Below are positions 36,645-46,861 of a DNA stretch of 64,000 nt, in pieces. The position numbers and the translations under genes were made by a program. The notes under the pieces are model-generated. The model ran no database searches, was not told the DNA's origin, and saw nothing but the letters and a program-made list of their open reading frames with translations. Source of the DNA: Histidinibacterium aquaticum (GTDB lineage: Bacteria > Pseudomonadota > Alphaproteobacteria > Rhodobacterales > Rhodobacteraceae); the NCBI RefSeq assembly GCF_008710275.1, contig NZ_VYQE01000004.1, positions 186,001 through 250,000 of the forward strand, written 5' to 3'. Every line of letters begins with the position of its first letter. Within the stretch, counting starts at the first letter, position 1.

Positions 36645-39278
36645 TCAGTCGCGAACCAGCGACTTCAGCTCGTAGATGAGTTCGAGAGCCTGCCGGGGGG
36701 TGAGTTCGTCCGGCAGGATCTCAGAAAGTCGTGCCTCGACCTCCGGGGTGTGGGCCGGTTTTCGCTCAGGCGGGGGTGGCATCGCGGCAAAGAGCGGCAG
36801 GTCGTCGATCACTGCCGCCCGGCTTCCGCCGCCCTCGCGCTCCGATTTCTCCAGCGTCTCCAGGACGACGCGGGCGCGCTCCACGACCGAAGCCGGAAGG
36901 CCCGCGAGTCGGGCGACCTGGACGCCGTACGACCGGTCCGCCGTCCCTTTCCGCACTTCGTGCAGGAAGACGACCTCGCCCTCCCACTCCTTGACCGCAA
37001 CCGTCGCGTTCTCGACGCCGTCGAGCTTGCCCGCGAGGGCGGACATCTCGTGGTAGTGCGTGGCGAAGAGGGCGCGGCAGCCGTTCACCTCGTGCAGGTG
37101 CTCCAGCGTCGCCCAGGCGATGGACAGACCGTCATAGGTCGCCGTGCCGCGCCCGATTTCGTCCAGGATGACGAGCGCCCTGTCGTCCGCCTGGTTCAGG
37201 ATCGCGGCGGTTTCGACCATTTCGACCATGAAGGTCGACCGCCCCCGCGCGAGGTCGTCCGACGCGCCCACGCGCGAGAAGAGCTGGCTGACGATGCCGA
37301 TATGCGCCTCGTCGGCGGGGACATAGGCGCCCATCTGCGCCAGAACCGCCATCAGGGCGTTCTGCCGCAGGTAGGTCGATTTACCCGCCATGTTCGGACC
37401 GGTCAGGAGGTGAATCCGCGCCTCGCTGAGATCGCAGTCGTTCGCGACGAAGGGCGTACCCTCGGCGCGCAGCGCATCCTCCACGACCGGATGGCGGCCA
37501 CCCGAGACAGCGAAGGCCTGGCTGTCATCGACCTTGGGGCGGCACCAGGCCCGCTCGCGCGCGACATCGGCCAGCGCGAAGGCCAGGTCGACCTCCGCCA
37601 GCCCGCGCGCCAGCGCCATGAGCCGGGGCGCCTCGGCGAGGATGGCCTCGCGCAGGATGCCGAAAATCCTCCGCTCGATTTCGAGCGCCCGCGCCCCTGC
37701 GTTGAGGATCCGCGTCTCGAGGTCCGACAACTCCACGGTCGTGAACCGCACCTGGTTCGCCGTCGTCTGCCGGTGGATGAAGCGGTCGCCCAGTGCGCGC
37801 ATGGTCTCCGCGTGGGTCGCAGTGACCTCGATGAAGTAGCCCAGCACGTTGTTGTGCTTGATCTTGAGGCTCTGGACGCCGGTCTCCCGGATGAAGTCTG
37901 ACTGCATGCCCGCGATCACCGAACGCCCCTCGTCCCGTAGCCGGCGCGCCTCGTCGAGCTCGTCGTCGTAGCCCGGCGCGGCAAAGCCGCCGTCCCGCGC
38001 CAGCAAGGGCGGCTCGGCCACGAGCGCCGAGTCGAGCAGGTCGAGCAGTTCCTCGTGACCCTGCATGTCACCGATAGCGGAGGCGAGCAGGTCCGGCAGG
38101 CTCTTGTCCTCCAGGCGTGCGGCAATGTCCGCCCCCTGCCCTATCGCCGCGCGCACGGCGGCCAGGTCGCGCGGCCCGCCCCGGTCGAGTCCGAGGCGCG
38201 AGAGCGCCCGGTCGACGTCGGGCACCGCCTTCAGGGCGCGCCGCAGCTCCTCCGCTAGCGGGACATCCTCCAGCGCGAAGGCGACCGCCGCCTGCCGGGC
38301 CTGAATCGTATCGATCTGGCACGACGGCGCGGCGATGCGCCGTTCGAGCAGCCGGGCGCCGCCAGCCGTGACCGTCCGGTCCACCGACCCGAGCAGAGAG
38401 CCCGCGCGCCCGCCGGCCATGGCCTGCGTCAACTCAAGCGACTTCCGCGTCGCGGCGTCGATCTGCATCGAGGCGCGTTCCGCCTCGCGGACGGGGGCGC
38501 GGAGAAGCGGGAGCTTCCCGCGCTGCGTGATCTCCAGGTATTCGACGAGGCCCGCCAGCGCCGCGATCTCGGCCCGCTCGAAGGTCCCGAACCCGTCAAG
38601 CGAACCGACCCGGAAGAGCTCGGCGAGCCGCCGTTCCCCGCTGGTTGAATCGAAAGCTGAGCCGCCGAGCGGCGTAACCGAGGCGCCGAGGTCCTCGATA
38701 ACCTCCGCAAGGTCCCGCTCCAGCGCCTCTGACAGCAGAACCTCGCGCGCGCCGAGCCGCGCGATCTCGGGGCCGAGCCGCATGCGCGAACAGGGCATCA
38801 CCGAGAGCGCCCCGGTCGAGATGTCGACCCAGGCCAGCGCGCAATCGTCCCGCACCTGCGCATAGGCCGCGAGAAAGTTGTGCCGCCGGGCATCGAGCAG
38901 CGAATCCTCGGTCAAGGTGCCGGGCGTGACCAGCCGGACGACGTCGCGCTTCACGACCGACTTCGATCCGCGCTTCTTGGCCTCCGCCGGATCCTCCATC
39001 TGCTCGGCAATTGCGACGCGGAAGCCTTTTCGGATGAGCGTGAGCAGGTAGCCCTCGGCCGCGTGCACAGGCACGCCGCACATCGCGATGTCCTCTCCGA
39101 GGTGCTTGCCGCGTTTCGTCAGCGCGATGTCGAGGGCTTCGGCCGCCGCGACGGCGTCCTCGAAGAACATCTCGTAGAAGTCGCCCATCCGGTAGAACAG
39201 CAGCGCGTCCGGATGCTGCGCCTTGATCTCCAGATACTGCGCCATCATCGGCGTGACGGCCTGCGCGTTTACGTTCAT
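36645..39278 (-). CDS. mutS: DNA mismatch repair protein MutS
   Basis: MutS recognises base mismatches and small loops. The 877-residue protein starts [42 protein letters not shown], with the mismatch-contacting Phe in GDFYEMF. The ATPase has [42 protein letters not shown]-like text, [15 protein letters not shown] and FATHYHE. The start at 39278 was chosen for the conserved N-terminus; the open frame runs 27 codons further. Convergent with grpE. Confidence 0.97.
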   Translation of the reverse strand: MNVNAQAVTPMMAQYLEIKAQHPDALLFYRMGDFYEMFFEDAVAAAEALDIALTKRGKHLGEDIAMCGVPVHAAEGYLLTLIRKGFRVAIAEQMEDPAEAKKRGSKSVVKRDVVRLVTPGTLTEDSLLDARRHNFLAAYAQVRDDCALAWVDISTGALSVMPCSRMRLGPEIARLGAREVLLSEALERDLAEVIEDLGASVTPLGGSAFDSTSGERRLAELFRVGSLDGFGTFERAEIAALAGLVEYLEITQRGKLPLLRAPVREAERASMQIDAATRKSLELTQAMAGGRAGSLLGSVDRTVTAGGARLLERRIAAPSCQIDTIQARQAAVAFALEDVPLAEELRRALKAVPDVDRALSRLGLDRGGPRDLAAVRAAIGQGADIAARLEDKSLPDLLASAIGDMQGHEELLDLLDSALVAEPPLLARDGGFAAPGYDDELDEARRLRDEGRSVIAGMQSDFIRETGVQSLKIKHNNVLGYFIEVTATHAETMRALGDRFIHRQTTANQVRFTTVELSDLETRILNAGARALEIERRIFGILREAILAEAPRLMALARGLAEVDLAFALADVARERAWCRPKVDDSQAFAVSGGRHPVVEDALRAEGTPFVANDCDLSEARIHLLTGPNMAGKSTYLRQNALMAVLAQMGAYVPADEAHIGIVSQLFSRVGASDDLARGRSTFMVEMVETAAILNQADDRALVILDEIGRGTATYDGLSIAWATLEHLHEVNGCRALFATHYHEMSALAGKLDGVENATVAVKEWEGEVVFLHEVRKGTADRSYGVQVARLAGLPASVVERARVVLETLEKSEREGGGSRAAVIDDLPLFAAMPPPPERKPAHTPEVEARLSEILPDELTPRQALELIYELKSLVRD

Positions 39279-39406
39279 GGGTCCCCCAAGGCCTCGGGCG
39301 GGGAGACTACGAAAGGCCCCAGCGCGGCGAAAGCCGAAAAGACGGGCGTTGCCGCTCATCGGCGGGCCGGGTATCCCGGCTTGGCAGCACTGGGAGGAGC
39401 CGCAGG

Positions 39407-41662
39407 ATGAGCAAGGGCCGGATCACGCGCGAGGACGCGCTGGCGTTTCACATGGAACCCGCGCCGGGCAAGTGGGAGGTGAACTCGACCGTCCCGATGA
39501 CGACGCAGCGGGACCTGTCCCTCGCCTATTCCCCCGGCGTCGCCGTCCCCTGCGAGGAAATCGCCGAACGGCCCGAAACCGCCTACGATTACACGAACAA
39601 GGGCAACCTCGTCGCCGTGATCTCCAACGGCTCTGCGGTCCTTGGCCTCGGCAACATCGGCGCGCTCGCCTCCAAGCCGGTGATGGAAGGCAAGTCGGTC
39701 CTCTTCAAACGCTTCGCCGACGTGAACTCGGTCGATATCGAGCTGGACACCGGCGACCCGGATGCCTTCTGCGACGCGGTGAAGCTGATGGGTCCGAGCT
39801 TCGGCGGTGTGAACCTCGAAGACATCAAGGCGCCCGAGTGCTTCATCATCGAGCAGCGCCTCAAGGAAGAGATGGATATCCCGGTCTTCCACGACGACCA
39901 GCACGGCACCGCCGTGATCTGCGCCGCCGGGCTAATGAACGCGCTGCACCTCTCCGGAAAGAAGATCGAGGACGTGAAGATCGTCCTGAACGGGGCCGGC
40001 GCCGCCGGCATCGCCTGCATCGAGCTGCTCAAGTCCATGGGCGCGCGGCACGAGAACTGCATCTGTTGCGACACCAAGGGCGTGATCTACCAGGGCCGCA
40101 CCGAAGGCATGAACCAGTGGAAGTCGGCCCACGCCGTGAAGACCGATCTGCGCACCCTCGAAGAGGCCATGGAGGGCGCCGACGTCTTCCTCGGCGTCTC
40201 CGTGAAGGGCGCCGTGACGCAGGCCATGGTCGAGAGCATGGCCGACAACCCGGTGATCTTCGCGATGGCGAACCCCGATCCTGAGATTACGCCGGAGGAT
40301 GCCCACGCCGTGCGGGTCGACGCCATCGTGGCGACCGGCCGCTCGGACTACCCCAACCAGGTGAACAATGTCCTGGGCTTCCCCTACCTCTTCCGCGGCG
40401 CGCTCGATATCCATGCGCGCGCGATCAACGACGAGATGAAGATCGCCTGCGCCGAGGCACTGGCCGAGATCGCTCGGGAAGAGGTCCCCGACGAGGTCGC
40501 CATCGCTTATGGCCGGAAGCTGTCCTTCGGTCGCGACTACATCATCCCGACACCATTCGACCCGCGGCTGATCCACCGGATTCCGCCTGCCGTCGCCAAG
40601 GCGGGCATGGAGACCGGCGCTGCCCGGCGGCCTATCGTCGACATGGAGGCCTACGAGCTGGCCCTGAAGGGTCGGATGGACCCCACCGCCTCGATCCTGA
40701 GGGGACTCAACGCCCGGGCCCGCGCCGCACAGGCGACCGTCGTCTTCGCCGAGGGCGACGATCCCCGCGTCCTGCGCGCCGCCGTCAGCTACCAGCGGAA
40801 CGGCTTCGGCCGGGCGCTGGTCGTCGGCCGCGACGACGACGTGAAGGAAAAGCTGGAGGCGGAGGGTCTCGGTGACGCCGTGCGGGAGCTTCGCGTGGTG
40901 AATGCCGCGAAGACCGAGCACCTCGAGACCTACAAGGCCTTTCTCTACCAGCGCCTGCAACGGAAAGGTGTCGATCAGCAGGACGTGCATCGGATGGCCG
41001 CGCGCGACCGGCATGTCTTCGCGGCCCTGATGCTGGCCCACGGGCACGCCGATGGCATGGTGACCGGGGCCACCCGAAAGTCGGCGCATGTCCTGGAGCT
41101 GATCAACAACGTCTTCGACGCCGCGCCGCATGACGGGGCCGTCGGCGTGACCGCCCTCCTCTCCCGCGGCCGGATCGTGCTGATCGCCGACACTCTCGTC
41201 CACGAGTGGCCGGACGAGAACGACCTCGCCGATATCGCGGAGCGCGGAGCCGAGGTCGCCCGGGCGCTGGGCCTCGTGCCCCGCGTGGCCTTCGTCAGCT
41301 TCTCCACCTTCGGTTACCCCGTCTCCGAGCGGGCCGAGAAGATGCACCGCGCGCCCCGCGTGCTCGACTCCCGGGGCGTGGACTTCGAGTACGAGGGCGA
41401 GATGGCCGTCGACGTGGCCCTCAATCCGAAGGCGGCTGAGAAGTATCCCTTCTCGCGTCTCACCGGACCCGCCAACGTCCTCGTTGTCCCTGCACGCCAC
41501 TCTGCCTCGATCTCGGTGAAACTGATGCAGGAGATGGGCGGAGCCACCGTGATCGGGCCCATCCTCTCCGGAGTCCACAAGCCGATCCAGATCTGCTCCA
41601 CGGTCTCGACAGTGAACGACATCCTGAACATGGCCGTCATCGCCGCCTGCAAGATCGACTGA
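39407..41662 (+). CDS. maeB: NADP-dependent malic enzyme with phosphotransacetylase-like domain (MaeB type)
   Basis: A 751-residue two-domain enzyme. Residues about 1-430 are malic enzyme (oxidative decarboxylation of malate to pyruvate): [45 protein letters not shown] and the nucleotide loop [16 protein letters not shown]. The C-terminal half resembles phosphate acetyltransferase ([54 protein letters not shown]) and is regulatory in studied homologues. AGGAGCC precedes the ATG. The PfkB kinase follows after 25 bases. Confidence 0.95.
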   Translation: MSKGRITREDALAFHMEPAPGKWEVNSTVPMTTQRDLSLAYSPGVAVPCEEIAERPETAYDYTNKGNLVAVISNGSAVLGLGNIGALASKPVMEGKSVLFKRFADVNSVDIELDTGDPDAFCDAVKLMGPSFGGVNLEDIKAPECFIIEQRLKEEMDIPVFHDDQHGTAVICAAGLMNALHLSGKKIEDVKIVLNGAGAAGIACIELLKSMGARHENCICCDTKGVIYQGRTEGMNQWKSAHAVKTDLRTLEEAMEGADVFLGVSVKGAVTQAMVESMADNPVIFAMANPDPEITPEDAHAVRVDAIVATGRSDYPNQVNNVLGFPYLFRGALDIHARAINDEMKIACAEALAEIAREEVPDEVAIAYGRKLSFGRDYIIPTPFDPRLIHRIPPAVAKAGMETGAARRPIVDMEAYELALKGRMDPTASILRGLNARARAAQATVVFAEGDDPRVLRAAVSYQRNGFGRALVVGRDDDVKEKLEAEGLGDAVRELRVVNAAKTEHLETYKAFLYQRLQRKGVDQQDVHRMAARDRHVFAALMLAHGHADGMVTGATRKSAHVLELINNVFDAAPHDGAVGVTALLSRGRIVLIADTLVHEWPDENDLADIAERGAEVARALGLVPRVAFVSFSTFGYPVSERAEKMHRAPRVLDSRGVDFEYEGEMAVDVALNPKAAEKYPFSRLTGPANVLVVPARHSASISVKLMQEMGGATVIGPILSGVHKPIQICSTVSTVNDILNMAVIAACKID

Positions 41663-41687
41663 CCACCGGGTCCGAGGAGAGCGTTCC

Positions 41688-42554
41688 ATGGCCGTCTGGA
41701 ATCTCGGGAGCATCAACGAGGACATCGTCTACTCCGTCCCCCACATCCCGGCGGCCGGAGAGACCTTGGCCGCCACCCAAATGCGGCACTATCTCGGCGG
41801 AAAAGGCGCGAACATGTCCGTTGCGCTGGCGCGGGCCGGGGCCGAGGTGCGCCACATCGGCGCCATCGGCCAGTCCTCCGACTGGATCGTCGATCGGCTT
41901 TCGGGAGCCGGGGTGGACACACGACATATCGCCCGCCTGCCCTTCGCGACGGGTCACGCGATCATCGTCGTCGACGACGCGGGAGAGAACGCCATCACGC
42001 TCTTTCCCGGGGCGAACGCGGAAATCCCCGTTGAGACCGTGCAAGGAGCGCTTTCCGAGGCGAAGACAGGCGACTGGTTCCTGGCCCAGAACGAGACGGT
42101 GCTGCAGGAAGAAAGCGCGACGCTGGCCAAGGATCTCGGGTTGCGTGTCGCCTACGCAGCGGCCCCGTTCTCCGCCGGGGCGGCCCGGGCGATGGTGCCG
42201 ATGACCGATCTTCTGGTGCTCAACGCGGTCGAGGCCGCGCAGCTGGAGGAGGCGAGCGGGCAGGGCATCGCAGATCTCCCCGTTGCGGACGTCATCGTGA
42301 CGCGCGGTGCCGAGGGCTGCGACTGGGTCACCGCAGAGGGCACACGCCACTTCGAGGCGCTGAAGGTCGAGCCGGTGGACACCACCGGCGCGGGCGACAC
42401 TTTCACCGGATATCTCCTCGCCGGGCTGGACCGCGGCGCATCCATGGAAGAGGCGATTGAACTCGCGCAGCGAGCCGCGGCACTCATGGTCACGCGGCAT
42501 GGCACCTCCGACGTGATCCCCGATATTGCCGAGGTTCAGGCCTTCAGGCCCTGA
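41688..42554 (+). CDS. PfkB-family carbohydrate kinase (ribokinase-like)
   Basis: A 288-residue sugar or nucleoside kinase. YLGGKGANMSVALARAGAEVRHIGAIG is the first PfkB signature and VEPVDTTGAGDTFTGYLLAGL the second, with catalytic Asp in GAGD. The N-terminal NxGSINxD segment fits ribokinase-like members. The sugar cannot be assigned. It immediately precedes the photosynthesis cluster; its last 19 bases overlap the convergent bchO, so this gene marks the cluster boundary. Confidence 0.9.
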   Translation: MAVWNLGSINEDIVYSVPHIPAAGETLAATQMRHYLGGKGANMSVALARAGAEVRHIGAIGQSSDWIVDRLSGAGVDTRHIARLPFATGHAIIVVDDAGENAITLFPGANAEIPVETVQGALSEAKTGDWFLAQNETVLQEESATLAKDLGLRVAYAAAPFSAGAARAMVPMTDLLVLNAVEAAQLEEASGQGIADLPVADVIVTRGAEGCDWVTAEGTRHFEALKVEPVDTTGAGDTFTGYLLAGLDRGASMEEAIELAQRAAALMVTRHGTSDVIPDIAEVQAFRP

Positions 42555-43393
42555 AGCGTCTCCCCTATCCAGCGGGCCACCTCCCGAGGCGCCTCCTCAT
42601 GGATCAGGTGGCCGTACCCGGGCCATTCCTCGACGCGCGCGTCGGCAAGCCGCGCCGCCGCGCCAGCGGCGACTCGCGGCGGGACCGCGCCGTCCTTTGC
42701 ACCGGTGAGGAAGCGCACGGGCACCGAGATCTGCGGCAAGCGTTCCAGCAGACCATCGAGCGACCACTGCGCCATCATCGAGAGCGTCGCATCGACGTGC
42801 CCCCGGTCCGTGGCCAACCTGTAGTAGAGCTCCAGCCCCTCCGGATCGAGCCGGGAGCCCGTCCCGTCGATCAAGCGGCGAACCGTGGAGCGTGTCGCCG
42901 TCGCGGTGAAGATCGACGCGCTGAACGGATTGAGGGAGAGGATCTTGGCGAGCGAAGGGAAGAGCCAGCCCGCCACCCCTTCGAAGTTCTGCAGCGCGGG
43001 GTTTAACCCGAGTACGGGGCCGATGTCCCGGTGCAGGCTCATCTGCAAGGCGATAGCGGCCCCGGCGGAATGGCCGATCACGGCAGAGGGCCGCCATCCT
43101 TGCTTGTCGACCAGTGACAGCAGGTCCTCGGCCATCGGCGCGAGGCCACAACGCTGGCGCGCGCCCACCGCCGTGAAGCCCTGTCCGGGGAGGTCCATCG
43201 CGACGACGTGGTGCGCCTTCGCGAGCCTCGGGAAAAGGTCGCGCCAGCTCTGTGTCGCGCCGCCGGCGCCGTGGATCAGCAGAAGCGTTTCGCCCTCGCC
43301 CGCCTCCTGCACGTGCCAGCGATGGGGGCGGGAGAGAACATGCCTAGAATACTGCCTCAGGGGCCAGCCATCGGCATCTTCGGGCCAGCGCAT
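42536..43393 (-). CDS. bchO: BchO, alpha/beta hydrolase associated with magnesium chelatase
   Basis: A 285-residue alpha/beta hydrolase fold protein. The nucleophile elbow is VIGHSAGAA with Ser109, the oxyanion segment LLLIHGAGGATQSW, and the histidine region GYGHLIHEEAPREVARWI. BchO accompanies bchI and bchD in phototrophic Proteobacteria, and its chemical role in magnesium insertion is not established. It is the last gene of crtA-bchI-bchD-bchO and follows bchD after three bases. Confidence 0.92.
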   Translation of the reverse strand: MRWPEDADGWPLRQYSRHVLSRPHRWHVQEAGEGETLLLIHGAGGATQSWRDLFPRLAKAHHVVAMDLPGQGFTAVGARQRCGLAPMAEDLLSLVDKQGWRPSAVIGHSAGAAIALQMSLHRDIGPVLGLNPALQNFEGVAGWLFPSLAKILSLNPFSASIFTATATRSTVRRLIDGTGSRLDPEGLELYYRLATDRGHVDATLSMMAQWSLDGLLERLPQISVPVRFLTGAKDGAVPPRVAAGAAARLADARVEEWPGYGHLIHEEAPREVARWIGETLQGLKA

Positions 43394-43396
43394 CGA

Positions 43397-45055
43397 TCAG
43401 TCACGAAGGGCGGCGCTGACCGCATTCGAGACACGTTCGGCATTCGCTCGGGGAAGCGGCAGGTAGGGCGCCCCCATCGCCTGGGCTAGCGATTTCAGGC
43501 TCTGTTCCGGCCGAACACCGCAATCGAGGACAAGGGCCTCGATACCGTTCAGCATTGCAAGCCGACCCATCTCGATGGCGTCGGTCGAGGCCTGACGTCG
43601 GTTCGCTGTTCCGTCGAGTGCCACGTTCGCGCGGCCGTCGGTGAGGATGCAGACCGTCGGAGCCAATCCCCGTCGCTTGGCCGCAAGAGCCTCCTCGATC
43701 GCCGCGCGCAGGCCGGCGGCAAGCGGGGTGCCGCCACCACCGGGCAGGTCCGCGAGGTGACGCTTGGTCCGGACGAGCGAGCGTGTGGGGGCGAGAAGCG
43801 TCTCCGCGTCGCTGCCCCGGAAGGCCACGAGACTGACGTGATCCCGCCGCGCGTAGGCTTGCGAGAGCAGGATCTCGATGGCGCCCTTCGCTTCACCGAG
43901 GCGGGCGAGCGCGGCGGAGCCTGACGCGTCGACGGCGAAGATGATGAGCCGGTCGGACCGGTCCTCGTACCGGCGAAGACGGATATCGGGGGGCCGGATT
44001 TGCAGGCCGGTGCGATCGGGCGCGGATAGCCGTCGCAACGGCTGCCAAGGGGCAGCCGCCCTGAGAGTCGCGACCAGATCGACGCGGGCGCCTGACCCGA
44101 GCTGTCCGGGGCGCGAGGGCAGGGGCCTCCCGCGCCGGTTGCCCTTGCGCACCGCGCCCGACCCGGACCCGGTGGCGCCGCGCATCGCCTTGATCCTTGC
44201 CCGGTCGAGCAGATCGGGCGTCACGAGCGCCCGTGTCGCCTCGATGAGCAGTTCCTGCGGAATCTCCTGCCCATTCCGCCCGTCGCTCGCGTCGGTCTCC
44301 TCGCGTGACTCCTGTTCTTCCGGTTCGGCCTCCTGCTGGTCCTGCGTCTCCGGAAGCCTCGTCGCGCGATGCGCGAACGTGAGTGCCACCGCGATCTCGA
44401 CCTGCTCCGTCCCGAGCGGAACGTCCTGCAGGGCCGCCACCGCCCGCGCCGCCCTGATGGCGAAGAGGGGCCCGCGAAGGCTCTCGATCCCGAACATCTC
44501 GCCGAGCTCCGCCATCTGGCGATGAAGATCGACCGTCACGGGGGTGGCAGAGAGCCTTGCCCGTGCCGCAGTCAGGTCCGGGTCTTCGAGGTCAGGGAGG
44601 TCGGAGGGGGAGACGCCATCGAGGTCCACATGAAACGCTGCCCGATCGCACAGCGCGGCTGCGCAGCTCTCCTCATCGATGCCCTCGTCGAGCGCGACGA
44701 GGATGTGGCCGGCTCCGCCGTCGAGCGCCGTCGCGAGACGAGCCGCAAGTGCTGGCGGCGCGCGTTCGGCCATTCCGAGAACGAGTGTCGATGGCGACGA
44801 GAGCAGCCCGTCGCGCTGTGTGACGCGACCGGTGCCGAGGGTCGCCTCCACATCCAGTCCGCCGAACAGCGTCTCGTCGGTGGTTTGCGGATGCAGTCGG
44901 CGGTGGGGCAGGGGAAGCCGGTAGAGACGGTCGAGGACCGCTTGTCTTACGGGCCCCTGCCGCGCCCGCAGCACCAGCCCGCCAAGCCCGGGATCGATGG
45001 CGAGCAGGTCGATCGCCAGGGCAGCGCGCCGGACGGGGCAGGCGAGATCAGGCAA
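43397..45055 (-). CDS. bchD: Magnesium chelatase subunit D
   Basis: BchD pairs with the BchI ATPase ring and with BchH to insert Mg2+ into protoporphyrin IX, the first committed bacteriochlorophyll step. The 552-residue protein has a degenerate AAA+ N-half, an acidic linker (EAEPEEQESREETDASD) and a C-terminal von Willebrand A domain with the metal site IIFAVDASGSAALARL. The only reasonable start is TTG at 45055, just after GGAGGAGG and overlapping bchI by eight bases. A downstream start cannot be excluded. Confidence 0.94.
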   Translation of the reverse strand: MPDLACPVRRAALAIDLLAIDPGLGGLVLRARQGPVRQAVLDRLYRLPLPHRRLHPQTTDETLFGGLDVEATLGTGRVTQRDGLLSSPSTLVLGMAERAPPALAARLATALDGGAGHILVALDEGIDEESCAAALCDRAAFHVDLDGVSPSDLPDLEDPDLTAARARLSATPVTVDLHRQMAELGEMFGIESLRGPLFAIRAARAVAALQDVPLGTEQVEIAVALTFAHRATRLPETQDQQEAEPEEQESREETDASDGRNGQEIPQELLIEATRALVTPDLLDRARIKAMRGATGSGSGAVRKGNRRGRPLPSRPGQLGSGARVDLVATLRAAAPWQPLRRLSAPDRTGLQIRPPDIRLRRYEDRSDRLIIFAVDASGSAALARLGEAKGAIEILLSQAYARRDHVSLVAFRGSDAETLLAPTRSLVRTKRHLADLPGGGGTPLAAGLRAAIEEALAAKRRGLAPTVCILTDGRANVALDGTANRRQASTDAIEMGRLAMLNGIEALVLDCGVRPEQSLKSLAQAMGAPYLPLPRANAERVSNAVSAALRD

Positions 45056-46052
45056 GGACCTCCTCCACGGTGCGGCTCACCCGGGCACCGCTCCCCGCCT
45101 CGTCCAGCGGGTCGCGGCGCAGACGGTGGCGGAGCGCCATGGCGGCCACGTCGCGCACATGCTTCCGCGTCAGCGCCGTATCGTCGCGCCAGGCGGCATA
45201 GGCGCGTGCGGCCCGCAGCAAGGTGAGTTCGCCGCGCAGACCGTCGGCGCCGAGCGCCAGGCAAAGTGTCGCCACATCGGACAGCGTCTCCGCCGGCGTC
45301 TCGAGTTCGGCCAACTGCACCCGACCCTTCAGGATGCGGTCGCGGATCGCGGCATCCTCGGCCTGCCAGCGCAGCATGAAGGCGGTATGATCGCGGTCGT
45401 AGGCATCGCGCCGTTTCAGCACCTCGACCCGGGTCTCGACGTCGCCGGGAGAGGCGACTTCGACTGAAAGACCGAACCGGTCCAGCAACTGCGGCCGCAG
45501 CTCTCCCTCCTCGGGATTGCCCGAGCCGACGAGCACGAAGCGGGCAGGGTGTCGGACCGAGAGACCCTCGCGTTCCACGACGTTCTCGCCGGATGCGGCC
45601 ACGTCGAGCAGCAGGTCGACGATGTGATCCTCGAGCAGGTTCACCTCGTCGATGTAGAGGTATCCGCGATTGGCTCGCGCCAGCAGACCCGGCTGAAAGG
45701 CCTTCTCCCCGCGGGTCAGCGCGCGCTCGATATCCAGCGCGCCGGTCACCCGGTCCTCTGTCACGCCAAGCGGCAGGTCCACGACGGGTGTCTGGGCCTC
45801 GACGACCTCGGCGGTCTCGAGTCCGGCCCAGTCCGGCACCTCCTCGGCCCGCGCCGAATTGACCGGGCAGCCTTTCACCTGGCGGATCGGCGGCAGCAGC
45901 GCGGCGAGTGCCCGGACGGCCGTCGACTTGCCCGTCCCCCGGTCCCCGAAGACGAGAACGCCCCCCAGGGCGGGATCGATGGCAGTCAGGATCAGGGCCA
46001 GTTTCATCTCGTCCTGTCCGACGATGGCGGAGAAGGGGAACGGCGTCTTCAT
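45048..46052 (-). CDS. bchI: Magnesium chelatase ATPase subunit I
   Basis: BchI is the AAA+ motor of magnesium chelatase. The 334-residue protein starts MKTPFPFSAIVGQDEMKLAL. Walker A is VFGDRGTGKST (residues 36-44), Walker B is GYLYIDEVNLLEDH, the sensor region is FVLVGSGNPEEGELRPQLLDRFG. The ATG at 46052 overlaps the crtA stop (ATGA); the frame continuing to 46802 is a shadow of crtA. Confidence 0.97.
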   Translation of the reverse strand: MKTPFPFSAIVGQDEMKLALILTAIDPALGGVLVFGDRGTGKSTAVRALAALLPPIRQVKGCPVNSARAEEVPDWAGLETAEVVEAQTPVVDLPLGVTEDRVTGALDIERALTRGEKAFQPGLLARANRGYLYIDEVNLLEDHIVDLLLDVAASGENVVEREGLSVRHPARFVLVGSGNPEEGELRPQLLDRFGLSVEVASPGDVETRVEVLKRRDAYDRDHTAFMLRWQAEDAAIRDRILKGRVQLAELETPAETLSDVATLCLALGADGLRGELTLLRAARAYAAWRDDTALTRKHVRDVAAMALRHRLRRDPLDEAGSGARVSRTVEEVLA

Positions 46053-46756
46053 GCGGCTTCCTTGGTCCTGTCGAGGGGAGATTGTCCGCCCCAGGTCCCG
46101 GCATCGCCGAGAACCCGGAACCGGGCGTAGAGCTCTTCGCGAAACCAGCCTTCGGCACGAACCGCCCGGATGGCTTCGGCATGATGTCCACGGCGGGCAA
46201 ATCGCGCCATGGAGTCGGCATCGGGCCAGATGGAGAAGGTCACCTGCTGGAGCCACGGCACTTCGCCCACGCCGATCTTGAAGAGAACGTCGGAGTTTGC
46301 CCCGATGGCCCGGCTGATCGCCGGAGCGCGGCTCCAGAACTTCGGGGCGATACCGGGCCTGATCTTGGCCCGGGTGAGCACGGCGAGCGGACCGGATCCC
46401 GGCCGTTCGCGGGCCTCGAAGGGCGACTCCCCCGACCACTGTCCGCGTGTCGATAGCGGGGCAAGGAACGTCGTCCAGCTCTCGGACGCGCGGCGGGCAA
46501 AGCGGCGGAAGACCGGAGCGCTCGCTGTCTGGCGCCGCGCGGTCCCTTCGTCGGGCCATGTCGCCAGGATGCCCCAGACCGCGGTGTTCGGCTTGGGCGT
46601 AAAACCCTCGCCGGTCCCCGAGCCCACCAGCTTCCAGAAGCCGAGTCCGGGTGTGCGGCGCAGCTCTCCCCGGGCCAGGCCCATCTGGGCGAAGGCCCAG
46701 GCACGGTCCCGACGGCGGTCGAACCGGAACAGGCTGAGAGTGGCGCAATCGCCCAT
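46049..46756 (-). CDS. crtA: Spheroidene monooxygenase
   Basis: CrtA introduces the C-2 keto group that converts spheroidene to spheroidenone under oxic conditions. The 235-residue protein has family-typical segments SLFRFDRRRDRAWAFAQMG, LGFWKLVGSGTGEGF, NTAVWGILATW, QVTFSIWPDADSMARFA and GWFREELYARF. It heads the crtA-bchI-bchD-bchO operon and is divergent from crtI, sharing a control region with two PpsR-type sites. Its presence implies aerobic spheroidenone production. Confidence 0.95.
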   Translation of the reverse strand: MGDCATLSLFRFDRRRDRAWAFAQMGLARGELRRTPGLGFWKLVGSGTGEGFTPKPNTAVWGILATWPDEGTARRQTASAPVFRRFARRASESWTTFLAPLSTRGQWSGESPFEARERPGSGPLAVLTRAKIRPGIAPKFWSRAPAISRAIGANSDVLFKIGVGEVPWLQQVTFSIWPDADSMARFARRGHHAEAIRAVRAEGWFREELYARFRVLGDAGTWGGQSPLDRTKEAA

Positions 46757-46772
46757 GCAGAACTCCAGAGAG

Positions 46773-46790
46773 TGTCAATCTAGCCTGACA
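46773..46790. promoter_or_regulatory. PpsR/CrtJ-type site, crtA side
   Basis: TGTCAATCTAGCCTGACA fits TGT-N12-ACA. It lies 17 bases upstream of the crtA start, within the crtA/crtI divergent region, and would repress both directions in oxygen or strong light. Confidence 0.85.
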
Positions 46791-46843
46791 TATGTCACCC
46801 AACCTGCAAAGGCCGTATTGTCAGGTTGGCAAACGAGTCCTAG

Positions 46844-46861
46844 TGTCAGGCTATGTTGACA
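46844..46861. promoter_or_regulatory. PpsR/CrtJ-type site overlapping the crtI start
   Basis: TGTCAGGCTATGTTGACA fits TGT-N12-ACA and includes the crtI ATG at 46853. The centre is 71 bp from the first site, far more than the 7-8 bp spacing of tandem sites, so looping is possible. Confidence 0.8.

Noticed and set aside
39932-41725. 597-codon minus-strand frame opposite maeB
   Set aside because: Antisense to malic enzyme and phosphotransacetylase motifs; composition is Arg/Asp/His-rich, typical of shadows.
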